Below are positions 1 through 6,628 of a stretch of DNA of 7,991 bases, piece by piece (position 1 is the stretch's first letter; every line of letters starts with the position of its first letter). Under the pieces are notes generated by a model. That model was not told the origin of the DNA, did not search any database, and saw only the letters and a program-made list of their open reading frames with translations. The translations under genes and the position numbers were made by a program. This DNA comes from an uncultured Phascolarctobacterium sp. (GTDB lineage Bacteria; Bacillota; Negativicutes; Acidaminococcales; Acidaminococcaceae), in contig CALCUU010000055.1 of the NCBI GenBank assembly GCA_937906915.1, positions 1 to 7,991 on the forward strand. The letters run 5' to 3'.

Positions 1-609
1 GCTGAAGGATTAAAAACCAATAGATATTTAAAGAATAAAATTTTGGCGTTTAAGAAGTGTATGATGGGCACTGCAAACAATCGAAAAATAAAAGTTTATA
101 ATCAGGCAGACCCAATTCCAACCATTCAAGGCAAGCACCCAATGTGTATTGTTGGTTATGTTGGAAATCAATGGGACGAACTTGGTGAAGAGGGAAAGAG
201 AGAAATTATTTCCGAAACCATTGAAATTGTGGCTTCACTTAACCCTGAAGAAGTTATGCTTGTTGCGTCAACTGCAAAGAGTGGTTTTAATGAATGTTTA
301 ATTGAGATTGTGAAAAGGGTTAACCCTAAACTTCAAATTTTAGGCTTTACAAATGAAGAACAATTAAAGCGTATTGGCGAAGATGATATCAAATGGATTA
401 GAAAGAACTTCCATGTGATAAAGATTGAAGAAGGCAATCAGTTTGACTATTCAACTGAACTTGCAGACTATTTAAAGAAACATGGCGGAAGAATGGTGTC
501 GTTTGGTGACGGCTCACATTTAAAAGACCATATTATCAATCTTCATAACAAAAACGGAAATGTTTCACCTGAAACATTTCCGTTTTTTAGGTTAGTCTTT
601 AATTTTTAA
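1..609 (+). CDS. Hypothetical protein, 5' end outside the window
   Basis: The frame is open from base 1 with no stop, so the gene starts upstream. The in-frame TTG at 43 has no convincing ribosome binding site and is probably internal. About 202 residues are visible, rich in Lys, Ile, Glu and Asn, and the DNA looks more AT-rich than nifJ next door. I do not recognise the family. The visible part alternates hydrophobic strands and helices in a Rossmann-like way: MCIVGYVGN, then a helix, EEVMLVASTAKSG, a helix, LQILGF, FHVIKI, and near the end GGRMVSFGDGSHLKDHI. The strand-Gly-rich-loop-helix pattern recalls nucleotide-binding folds such as the SLOG/LOG-like group, but this is only a fold guess. 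No transmembrane segment is visible. The last 18 or so codons are encoded by a terminator hairpin, so the natural C-terminus may have been lost. It converges on nifJ with a 4-bp gap, so the two are not co-transcribed. Confidence 0.7.
   Translation, partial: AEGLKTNRYLKNKILAFKKCMMGTANNRKIKVYNQADPIPTIQGKHPMCIVGYVGNQWDELGEEGKREIISETIEIVASLNPEEVMLVASTAKSGFNECLIEIVKRVNPKLQILGFTNEEQLKRIGEDDIKWIRKNFHVIKIEEGNQFDYSTELADYLKKHGGRMVSFGDGSHLKDHIINLHNKNGNVSPETFPFFRLVFNF
550..588. terminator. Bidirectional Rho-independent terminator between convergent genes
   Basis: A perfect inverted repeat has arms at 550-567 and 570-587, with core ACGGAAATGTTTCA and its complement. Only two bases separate the arms (an effective four-base loop if the innermost A-T pair opens). 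On the + strand the stem ends in a run of six T (583-588). On the - strand it ends in a run of five T, because 550-554 are A. It can therefore end both the left-hand gene and nifJ, whose stop codon is about 26 bp away. It lies inside the reading frame of the left-hand gene, upstream of its stop at 607-609. Confidence 0.9.
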
Positions 610-613
610 GTGC

Positions 614-3600
614 TTATTCCTTGCCAGCAAGTTTTTTGTAATTTGCCAAGCGTTCTTTTGCGTCAGCTTCAGTCTTTTCAAAGAGAGCTTCTGCAGTTTC
701 GGGGAACATTTTCAAGAGGGAGGAGTAACGTACTTCGCCCATGAGGAATTCACGGAAGTCAGCGGAAGGTTCTTTGGAATCCAGAATGAAGGGATTTTCA
801 CCTTTAGCTTTCAGTTCCGGGTTGTAGCGGTAGGTTGCCCAGTAGCCAGCTTCAACAGCACGTTTTTCTTCCAATTGAGTGCAGCCCATACCAAGTTTCA
901 AACCGTGGTTGATGCAAGGAGCGTAAGCGATAATCAGGGACGGGCCTTCATAAGCTTCTGCTTCTGCGATTGCTTTCAGGGTTTGAGCTTTGTCTGCGCC
1001 CATTGCGATTTGTGCAACGTAAACATAACCATAGCTCATTGCCATCATGCCAAGGTCTTTTTTCTTGGTCTTTTTACCGCTTGCAGCAAATTTAGCGATT
1101 GCAGCAGTCGGAGTGGATTTAGAGGATTGACCACCGGTGTTGGAGTAAACTTCGGTATCGAATACCATAATGTTTACGTTTTCGCCGGAAGCAAGCACGT
1201 GGTCCAAACCGCCGTAGCCAATATCGTATGCCCAACCGTCGCCACCGAAGATCCAGTGACTACGTTTTACAAAGTATTGTTTTTCAGCGTAAAGAGCTGC
1301 GCATTTATCGCATTGGTCTTTATATTTTTCCAGAACTTCTACCAAAGCAGCAGCGCGTTCACGAGTGCCAGCGCTTACGTTCATATTATCCAGCCAAGCT
1401 TGGAGAGCTTCTTTCAAATCAGCAGGGATTTCTGCAGCCAAAACTTCTTTAGCCATTTCAGCAACGCGTTCGCGAGATTGTTTTACGCCCAAGTACATAC
1501 CTAAGCCGTATTCAGCGTTGTCTTCAAAGAGGGAGTTTGCCCAGCTGGGACCATGACCTTGGCAATTTTTGGTGTAAGGCATGGACGGAGCACTTGCACC
1601 CCAAATGGAGGAGCAACCGGTAGCGTTAGCAAGCATCATTCTGTCGCCAACAAGTTGAGTTACCAGTTTAGCATACGGGGTTTCACCGCAGCCTGCGCAT
1701 GCGCCGGAGAATTCCAGCAAGGGTTGTTCAAATTGAATACCTTTAATGGTATTTTTGTTCATGGGGTTAGCTTTGGGAGCAACTTCTTTCATTGCGTAAT
1801 CCCAGTTAGCAGTTTTTTCCATTTGGCTTGCCAACGGTTTCATTACCAAAGCTTTGCCTTTAGGTGCGGGGCAGATTTGTGCGCAGTTACCGCAACCGGT
1901 GCAATCCAGCGGAGAAATGTTGATGGCGAATTTCAAGCCTTTAGCGCCAATAGCGTCTTTGCTGGGCAGAGTTGCCGGAGCTTTAGCAGCTTCTTCTTCG
2001 GTCATCAGTACGGGACGGATTGCAGCGTGGGGGCAAACGAATGCGCATTGGTTACATTGGATACAAGTATCAATTTGCCATTCGGGAACGTTGATTGCGA
2101 TACCGCGTTTTTCATAAGCGCTGGTGCCGCAGGGGAAGGTACCGTCAGCATATTTGTTGAATGCGCTTACGGGGAGTTTGTCGCCTTCCAGACGGTTCAT
2201 GGGAACGAGCAGATTGTCTACAAATTCGTTGCCGGTTGCCGGAGCCAATTGGCTATCTTCTGCATTTGCCCAAGCAGCGGGAACTTCTACTGCAACGATG
2301 GCGTTGATGCCTTGGTCAATAGCAGCGTTGTTCATGTCAACAATGTTTTGACCTTTTTTGCCGTAGGAGTGTTCAACAGCTTCTTTCAAATGTTTAACTG
2401 CGGTTTCCAGAGGAATAACGTCAGCCAGTTTGAAGAATGCAGATTGCATAATCATATTGATGCGACCGCCCAGACCAATTTCTTGAGCAATTTTTACAGC
2501 ATCAATGATGTAGAATTTAATATCGTTTTGTGCGATGTAGCGTTTTAATTGACCGGGCAGATTTGCGTCCAGTTCTTCTGCGGTCCAGGTGCAGTTAAGC
2601 AGGAAGGTGCCGCCTTTTTTCAGACCTGCGGTTACGTCGTAGTTGTAAACGTAGGATTGGTTGTGAACTGCAACGAAGTCTGCTGCGTTAATCAGGTAAG
2701 GAGCCATAATGGGCACAGTACCGAAACGCAGGTGGGAAACGGTTACGCCGCCAGATTTTTTAGAGTCGTAAGAGAAGTAGCCTTGAGCGTACATATCGGT
2801 GTAGTCGCCGATGATTTTGATTGCGCTCTTGTTTGCGCCAACGGTACCGTCACTGCCCAGACCCCAGAACTTGCAAGCTTTGGTGCCTTCTTTAGTAACG
2901 TCGATGTTTGCGCCAACGGGCAAGGAAGTATTGGTAACATCATCAGTGATGCTAACGGTGAAGTTGTTTTTCGGTTCAGCGCTTGCCAAGTTGTCGAATA
3001 CTGCAACAACGTCAGCAGGAATCAAATCTTTGGAGCCTAAGCCGTAGCGACCGCCAATGATAAGCGGGTTTCTGTCGCTTGCGTAGAAAGCAGCGCGCAC
3101 GTCAAGGTACAAGGGTTCGCCGAATGCGCCCGGTTCTTTAGTGCGGTCAAGAACTGCAATGCGTTTTACGCTTGCGGGGATTGCGTTCATGAAATGTTTA
3201 ACGCTGAAGGGACGATAGAGGTGTACGCAAAGTACGCCAACTTTTTTGCCTTCTGCATTAAGTTTTTCTACAACGGTACGAACGGTGTCTGCACCGCTGC
3301 CCATGATGATAATCATATCTTCAGCGTCTTCTGCGCCGTAGTAGTTGAACAGGTGATATTCGCGACCGGTAATTTTGGAGATTTCACCCATGTATTCTTC
3401 TACGATTTCCGGAAGAGCATCGTAGTAGCTGTTTACTGCTTCACGAGTTTGGAAGTAGATGTCCGGGTTTTGAGCAGTACCACGGATTACAGGGTTGTCC
3501 GGGTTCAAGCCGCGTTGACGGAATGCAGAAACTGCGTCTTTGTCCAAAAGTTTTTCCAAATCAGCGTAATCCATAACTTCAATTTTTTGGATTTCGTGAG

Positions 3601-4126
3601 AGGTACGGAAGCCGTCAAAGAAGTTCAGGAAAGGAACTCTACCTTTGATTGCGGAAAGGTGTGCAACGCCGGAAAGGTCCATAACTTCTTGTACACTGCC
3701 TTCTGCCAAAAGAGCGAAGCCGGTTTGGCGAGCTGCCATTACGTCTTGGTGGTCACCAAAGATGGAAAGGGAGCTGGTTGCCAAAGCACGTGCGGAAACG
3801 TGGAAAACAGCAGGCAAAAGTTCGCCAGCCATTTTGTACATATTGGGAATCATCAAAAGCAAGCCTTGGGATGCGGTGTAAGTAGTAGTCAACGCACCGG
3901 ATTGCAGGGAGCCGTGAACAGCACCTGCAGCGCCAGCTTCGGATTGCATTTCTAAAAGTTTTACAGATTGACCAAAGATATTTTTCTTACCTTGGGCAGA
4001 CCATTCGTCAACAACTTCCGCCATGGGGGAAGACGGAGTAATGGGATAAATTGCAGCAACGTCGGTAAATGCGTAAGATATATACGCAGCAGCGGTGTTG
4101 CCGTCCATAGTTTTCATTTTTACCAT
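614..4126 (-). CDS. nifJ: Pyruvate:ferredoxin (flavodoxin) oxidoreductase, single-chain
   Basis: Cytoplasmic PFOR of 1170 residues: pyruvate + CoA + oxidised ferredoxin gives acetyl-CoA + CO2 + reduced ferredoxin, using thiamine diphosphate and three 4Fe-4S clusters. Visible in order: an N-terminal pyrimidine-binding domain with YPITPSS (about 27-33); GALTTTYTASQGL (from about 77) ending in SARA near 113; the gamma-type domain (about 420-630); GTSAYEKRG (about 668-675); a ferredoxin domain with CIQCNQCAFVCP (688-699) and CTGCGNCAQICP (742-753); and the TPP domain with CAGCGETPY (810 on), Cys838, GDGWAYDIGYGG (962-973), EVYSNTGGQSSKSTP (992 on) and Cys1071. The proximal-cluster cysteines would be 810, 813, 838 and 1071. 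All expected motifs are intact. ATG at 4126 is chosen because GAGGG lies 7 bp upstream and MVKMKTMDGNTAA is the usual N-terminus. The chain stops soon after the TPP domain, about the length of Moorella-type PFOR, without the C-terminal extension known from Desulfovibrio africanus. Terminators on both sides suggest it is transcribed alone. Confidence 0.97.
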   Translation of the reverse strand: MVKMKTMDGNTAAAYISYAFTDVAAIYPITPSSPMAEVVDEWSAQGKKNIFGQSVKLLEMQSEAGAAGAVHGSLQSGALTTTYTASQGLLLMIPNMYKMAGELLPAVFHVSARALATSSLSIFGDHQDVMAARQTGFALLAEGSVQEVMDLSGVAHLSAIKGRVPFLNFFDGFRTSHEIQKIEVMDYADLEKLLDKDAVSAFRQRGLNPDNPVIRGTAQNPDIYFQTREAVNSYYDALPEIVEEYMGEISKITGREYHLFNYYGAEDAEDMIIIMGSGADTVRTVVEKLNAEGKKVGVLCVHLYRPFSVKHFMNAIPASVKRIAVLDRTKEPGAFGEPLYLDVRAAFYASDRNPLIIGGRYGLGSKDLIPADVVAVFDNLASAEPKNNFTVSITDDVTNTSLPVGANIDVTKEGTKACKFWGLGSDGTVGANKSAIKIIGDYTDMYAQGYFSYDSKKSGGVTVSHLRFGTVPIMAPYLINAADFVAVHNQSYVYNYDVTAGLKKGGTFLLNCTWTAEELDANLPGQLKRYIAQNDIKFYIIDAVKIAQEIGLGGRINMIMQSAFFKLADVIPLETAVKHLKEAVEHSYGKKGQNIVDMNNAAIDQGINAIVAVEVPAAWANAEDSQLAPATGNEFVDNLLVPMNRLEGDKLPVSAFNKYADGTFPCGTSAYEKRGIAINVPEWQIDTCIQCNQCAFVCPHAAIRPVLMTEEEAAKAPATLPSKDAIGAKGLKFAINISPLDCTGCGNCAQICPAPKGKALVMKPLASQMEKTANWDYAMKEVAPKANPMNKNTIKGIQFEQPLLEFSGACAGCGETPYAKLVTQLVGDRMMLANATGCSSIWGASAPSMPYTKNCQGHGPSWANSLFEDNAEYGLGMYLGVKQSRERVAEMAKEVLAAEIPADLKEALQAWLDNMNVSAGTRERAAALVEVLEKYKDQCDKCAALYAEKQYFVKRSHWIFGGDGWAYDIGYGGLDHVLASGENVNIMVFDTEVYSNTGGQSSKSTPTAAIAKFAASGKKTKKKDLGMMAMSYGYVYVAQIAMGADKAQTLKAIAEAEAYEGPSLIIAYAPCINHGLKLGMGCTQLEEKRAVEAGYWATYRYNPELKAKGENPFILDSKEPSADFREFLMGEVRYSSLLKMFPETAEALFEKTEADAKERLANYKKLAGKE

Positions 4127-4133
4127 GTAATTA

Positions 4134-4145
4134 CCCTCTTTCCTT
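4134..4145 (-). promoter_or_regulatory. Ribosome binding site fixing the nifJ start
   Basis: On the - strand AAGGAAAGAGGG ends 7 bp before the ATG at 4126-4124. This supports that start over the further upstream in-frame ATG at 4234. The extra 36 residues that start would add do not resemble a PFOR N-terminus and would be translated from the leader DNA. Confidence 0.8.
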
Positions 4146-4192
4146 GAGATTTTATAAAATAATAGAGTGTGTTTCTCTTTTATTCCTAACCT

Positions 4193-4259
4193 ACATTTTA
4201 CAATATTAGAAGTTCTTTGTAAAATGTTATGCACGTATACAATGGCTTTTTACAATATT
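4193..4259. promoter_or_regulatory. Repeated TTGTAAAA motif in nifJ leader; candidate operator array
   Basis: Three copies of TTGTAAAA lie in 60 bp: - strand at 4196-4203, + strand at 4217-4224, - strand at 4248-4255. The first two sit in an 11-bp perfect inverted repeat, ACATTTTACAA (4193-4203) and TTGTAAAATGT (4217-4227), with a 13-base centre. The outer two are part of a 12-bp direct repeat, TTTTACAATATT, at 4196-4207 and 4248-4259. Their 52-bp spacing is close to five helical turns. The site lies upstream of nifJ and beyond the preceding terminator, where its promoter must be. I see no confident promoter; TTGTAA (4255-4250) with CATAAC 18 bp on is a weak option. The regulator is unknown, and high AT content makes chance repeats more likely. 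Confidence 0.4.
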
Positions 4260-4280
4260 TCTACAAATAAAAAGTTACTT

Positions 4281-4317
4281 GCAAAATTAAAAGCACCTGC
4301 TGTGAAACAGGTGCTTT
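4281..4317 (-). terminator. Rho-independent terminator of the usp unit
   Basis: A 10-bp perfect stem pairs AAAGCACCTG (4290-4299) with CAGGTGCTTT (4308-4317) around an 8-base loop. Read leftward it is followed by TTTTAATTTTG (U-rich). It starts 3 bp after the stop codon of the second usp gene, so it probably ends that unit and separates it from nifJ. Confidence 0.85.
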
Positions 4318-4320
4318 GTT

Positions 4321-4737
4321 TTATTTTACAATTATTACGGGAACATCAGCACTTTCCAAAATAGCTTGGCTAACGCTGTTTCTTAACAAACCTTCCAGCT
4401 TCCCGAAGCCACGACTGCCAAGAACGATGGCATCGCAGTTTTCAGTTTTTTCTGCGCGCAAGATGTGTTCCACAATATTACCGCCACGCTCCAACAAATA
4501 GGAGCAGCTGATTTGTTGACCACGCATTACAGAACGTGCAGCATCTAAAACTTCGTCACCAATTTGTGCCGTCAAGCAGTCCCCATCAGCAAACAAAACG
4601 GGCACAGGTGCATTTTTTGGCGCAACAGTCATAATTACTAGGCTGCCTCCGCTCATCTTTACAAGGGCGCAAGCATATTCGAGGGCACGCCAAGAATAAT
4701 CACTACCGTCAATTGCCACGAGTACTCGCTTTAACAT
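4321..4737 (-). CDS. Universal stress protein, UspA family, second of a pair
   Basis: A 138-residue single-domain Usp, a normal family length. It begins with a hydrophobic strand and Asp10 (VLVAIDGSDYSWRALEYA) and ends with the typical CDAIVLGSRG and VPVIIVK strands. The family ATP-binding signature is G-2x-G-9x-G-(S/T). Here Gly107 and Gly110 are present, but the third glycine is Asn120 (followed by Ser121), so nucleotide binding may be altered. Only 4 bp separate its ATG from the stop of the upstream usp gene. No Shine-Dalgarno sequence is visible in that gap or the end of the preceding gene, which suggests translation coupled to its partner. Usps are cytoplasmic, often dimeric, and usually induced by starvation or stress; the specific role here is unknown. 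Confidence 0.93.
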   Translation of the reverse strand: MLKRVLVAIDGSDYSWRALEYACALVKMSGGSLVIMTVAPKNAPVPVLFADGDCLTAQIGDEVLDAARSVMRGQQISCSYLLERGGNIVEHILRAEKTENCDAIVLGSRGFGKLEGLLRNSVSQAILESADVPVIIVK

Positions 4738-4741
4738 AGGC

Positions 4742-5179
4742 TTATTTTACAATCAGAACAGGAACGTTTGCGTATTGAGCAACCTTGGAGCTTACGCTAC
4801 CCAAGAAGAATTCCGCAATACCGGAAAGACCACGGCTACCTAATACGATGGCGTCGCATTCAGCTTTTTTGGTTAAAGCAATAATGCGCTCAGAGGGATG
4901 ACCAACTTCGAGGGAATATTCAACTTTGTGGGGATAGTTAGCCATTTTTTCTTGTGCCATTTCTAAAACTTTATCGCCAATTTTTTCTAATTCGTTATTG
5001 CCTTGTTGTACGGTGGAATGGTCTAAGGGAATAGCTAACAAAGCAGCGTTGTTGTAGGGTTGGATTACGTTGGCAACAACAATAGTGCTTTCAAATTTTT
5101 CACCCAGAGCAACTGCGTGCTCCAATGCGCGCCAGCTACCTTCACTGCCGTCTACGGGTACAAGAATTTTTTTGAACAT
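4742..5179 (-). CDS. Universal stress protein, UspA family, first of a pair
   Basis: A 145-residue single-domain Usp. It starts MFKKILVPVDGSEGSWRALE with the conserved Asp10. Its C-terminal half carries a complete ATP-binding signature: Gly114-x-x-Gly117, nine residues (LSGIAEFFL), then Gly127-Ser128, ending VPVLIVK. It is therefore likely an ATP-binding Usp, unlike its neighbour. The start is supported by GGAGGTG about 7 bp upstream on the - strand. It leads the usp pair, with a 4-bp gap to the second gene. The 101-bp gap upstream (5180-5280) shows no clear terminator and only a weak promoter candidate: TATACT at 5249-5244 with a poor -35. It could be read from upstream, from its own promoter, or both. 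Confidence 0.95.
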   Translation of the reverse strand: MFKKILVPVDGSEGSWRALEHAVALGEKFESTIVVANVIQPYNNAALLAIPLDHSTVQQGNNELEKIGDKVLEMAQEKMANYPHKVEYSLEVGHPSERIIALTKKAECDAIVLGSRGLSGIAEFFLGSVSSKVAQYANVPVLIVK

Positions 5180-5280
5180 ATTTAAACACCTCCACGTGTT
5201 GGTTGTATGTTTTGGTGAGGAAAACCTAACATATCTCTACGATAGTATATTCTTTAGGTAACGCTAAAAATCCTGCCAAA

Positions 5281-5670
5281 TTATCTGCCGCCACGTTTTT
5301 TTCTAGCTTCGTGAATGCGTTGAGATTTTTTGCTGAATTTTTTAGGTTCAAGTACTTGATTTTGAGCAGCTGCCGCCTGGCTGGGAGTTTGCTCATTTAA
5401 GATGGGTTCGCCTTTGATAAAGTAGTAGTAAAGGAGAATGACACCAATGCCCAACAAAGGCAAGCTGCCAACCCAATATTTGTATTCACCGGATGCGATG
5501 CAGATAAAATCAAAGAAGATTACGCAAGCGGGAATGCAGATGATTTGGGTCCAACGGCTTAAAGTGCTTTCTTTACCCATGCAACGCACAACCAGTGCGT
5601 AAGCCAAGAACGCAACTGCAAAGGAAATTACAGACATAAAAATCAAGAAAAAGAAAAATTCAAAATTCAT
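5281..5670 (-). CDS. Small three-helix membrane protein of unknown function
   Basis: A 129-residue protein, family not recognised. Three hydrophobic segments are visible at about 5-29, 42-60 and 66-86. A hydrophilic tail follows, with an Ala/Gln stretch (96-105) and a strongly basic end (KKFSKKSQRIHEARKKRGGR, 110-129). Positive charges in the first loop (Arg29, Lys33, Arg39) and in the tail predict N-terminus outside and C-terminus in the cytoplasm, where the basic tail could touch nucleic acid, ribosome or membrane lipid. The ATG at 5670 has AGGAGG upstream but at a long 12-bp spacing; no better in-frame start lies nearer. It begins 36 bp after the DUF190 gene, so the two are probably co-transcribed. 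It is not FluC/CrcB, the common DUF190 neighbour: it has one helix too few and lacks the GGxxGAxxRY start. Confidence 0.8.
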   Translation of the reverse strand: MNFEFFFFLIFMSVISFAVAFLAYALVVRCMGKESTLSRWTQIICIPACVIFFDFICIASGEYKYWVGSLPLLGIGVILLYYYFIKGEPILNEQTPSQAAAAQNQVLEPKKFSKKSQRIHEARKKRGGR

Positions 5671-5706
5671 TCTAAAAAACAGCCTCCTAAATATATTACT
5701 ACATTA

Positions 5707-6102
5707 TTATTGTTGATTTTGTTGAGCTTCGATTGCTGCGCGCTCAGCTTTTCTCTTGCGAGTGTAATCGGTTACTAAATATTCACTATCTTCTAAAATA
5801 ACAAGACCGTTGGTAACATTCTTTTCTAAGTAGGGAAGAAATGCTTCCAGTTTTTCACGAGTGTCTACAATCTCGATGATGATGGGGTAATTGGCATTAC
5901 CGCTAACAAAATAATTGATTGCTCTGCCAACACCACGCAGTTTAGTTGCATAGCCTTCAATACCTTTAATAACGGTACCGCCTGCCAATTGCAAACGTCT
6001 TGCTTCTTCGATGATTGCTTTGTATAAGGGTTGATCGTCAAGCATAACGTCTTCGCCGGTGTAAATTTTCAAAAAAGTAATTTTTTCAAATTCCAATGCC
6101 AT
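5707..6102 (-). CDS. DUF190 family protein
   Basis: A 131-residue cytoplasmic protein. It matches the DUF190 pattern from about residue 9 to 110: LKIYTGEDVMLDDQPLYKAI, then EEARRLQLAGGTVIKGIEGY, then PIIIEIVDTREKLEAFLPYL and GLVILEDSEYL. DUF190 proteins have a PII/GlnB-like fold and often sit beside fluoride channel genes; their biochemical role is not firmly known. A charged, Gln-rich tail (114-131, RKRKAERAAIEAQQNQQ) follows the domain. ATG at 6102 is preferred: GGAG lies 8 bp upstream. The in-frame GTG three codons earlier at 6111 overlaps that ribosome binding site. The gene is first in a leftward unit with the three-helix membrane protein and perhaps the two usp genes. Confidence 0.9.
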   Translation of the reverse strand: MALEFEKITFLKIYTGEDVMLDDQPLYKAIIEEARRLQLAGGTVIKGIEGYATKLRGVGRAINYFVSGNANYPIIIEIVDTREKLEAFLPYLEKNVTNGLVILEDSEYLVTDYTRKRKAERAAIEAQQNQQ

Positions 6103-6146
6103 ATATATCACTCCTGTCTAGATGAATTTGCATAAACCACAACTTT

Positions 6147-6175
6147 ATTATAGCAGTTTTGGAATGTTAAAGTAA
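6147..6175 (-). promoter_or_regulatory. Probable sigma-A promoter for DUF190
   Basis: A perfect TATAAT lies on the - strand at 6152-6147. It has a poor -35 (TTACTT, 6175-6170) at 17-bp spacing. Transcription would begin near 6140 and give a leader of about 37 bases before the ATG at 6102. Confidence 0.55.
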
Positions 6176-6306
6176 GAAAAATTTTCACGACAGCTTTTAA
6201 AAATTTTCTTATGTATACAAAATGTAGGCAGGAGATTTTAAACCTGCGTAGAATACTATATATACACAAAGAGATAGGGAAACATTCCCGAAACACACAA
6301 TATGTT

Positions 6307-6324
6307 TTGTTAACTTCTTAACAG
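6307..6324. promoter_or_regulatory. Rex-like palindromic operator candidate
   Basis: TTGTTAACTTCTTAACAG is an inverted repeat of TTGTTAA around four bases with a single mismatch at the last position. It closely resembles TTGTTAA-N4-TTAACAA, the site described for the NADH-responsive repressor Rex in clostridia. Its right half overlaps the -35 box of the rightward promoter at 6318-6346, a classic place for a repressor to block RNA polymerase. No Rex-type gene is in the window, so the assignment rests on the site alone. Confidence 0.45.
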
Positions 6325-6346
6325 TTTTGCTGTTAGTTGTTATATA
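6318..6346 (+). promoter_or_regulatory. Rightward promoter for the short ORF at 6379
   Basis: TTAACA (6318-6323, five of six to TTGACA) and TATATA (6341-6346, four of six to TATAAT) are separated by exactly 17 bp. Transcription would begin near 6353 and reach the ribosome binding site at 6365-6371 after about a dozen bases. Confidence 0.5.
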
Positions 6347-6378
6347 GGTGCTTGGTTTACAACAAAGGAGGGCTTGCC

Positions 6379-6447
6379 ATGTTAAAGAAGAAATTTATTC
6401 TAGTTAGCGGCAGAGTAGTGCAAGCCGCTGCGTGCTACTTGGTGTAG
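6379..6447 (+). CDS. Possible 22-residue peptide ORF or leader peptide
   Basis: An ATG at 6379 is preceded at 7 bp by AAAGGAGG, the strongest ribosome binding site in this part of the window. The ORF ends at TAG 6445-6447. The peptide begins MLKKKFILVSG and ends VVQAAACYLV, with one Cys, a basic start and a hydrophobic remainder. It has the promoter above upstream and a terminator about 100 bp downstream, so it could sit on a transcript of about 240 bases. Alternatives are a leader peptide, a toxin-like small hydrophobic peptide, or the remains of a longer gene broken by insertion of the hairpin-rich DNA that follows. Neither other frame continues usefully past the stop. I do not recognise it. 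Confidence 0.4.
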   Translation: MLKKKFILVSGRVVQAAACYLV

Positions 6448-6550
6448 AACCACTATTGCGTAACATACATTTGGAAAGTTGATTATTGGACGCAATCAAC
6501 TCACCCCCCATCCCATACAATAGCTGCTGTGTCCGTCTGCGGCAGCGTAA

Positions 6551-6592
6551 AAGGCTCCTCGTTCGTTGGAAACGGGGAGCCTTCGACTTTTT
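6551..6592 (+). terminator. Rho-independent terminator
   Basis: A 13-bp stem (6551-6563 with 6571-6583, one G-T pair, core AAGGCTCC/GGAGCCTT) has a 7-base loop, then CGAC and five T (6588-6592). It would end a transcript started at the 6318-6346 promoter. Read leftward it also leads into TTTT, so weak bidirectional action is possible. Confidence 0.75.
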
Positions 6593-6628
6593 CAAAACGC
6601 GTGATAAACGCTGTCTAACTTTGCTGTC

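Noticed and set aside
875..4000. Several long + strand open frames opposite nifJ, the longest at 1553-2548
   Set aside because: They are antisense shadows caused by the strong codon bias of nifJ. They are Cys/Phe/Ser-rich, have no ribosome binding sites and show no family pattern.
4127..4234. 36-residue N-terminal extension of nifJ from an upstream ATG
   Set aside because: The ribosome binding site and PFOR homology point to the ATG at 4126; the extension is leader DNA with repeats.
4324..4753. Further TTTTACAAT copies at the ends of both usp genes
   Set aside because: They encode the conserved Ile-Val-Lys C-terminus, so they are not evidence for the operator motif seen in the nifJ leader.
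6277..6289. Small palindrome GGGAAACATTCCC
   Set aside because: Only 5-bp arms and no match to a known operator; could easily be chance.
6103..6296. Leftward 62-codon frame starting GTG ahead of DUF190
   Set aside because: No ribosome binding site, covers the DUF190 promoter, and has no recognisable protein character.
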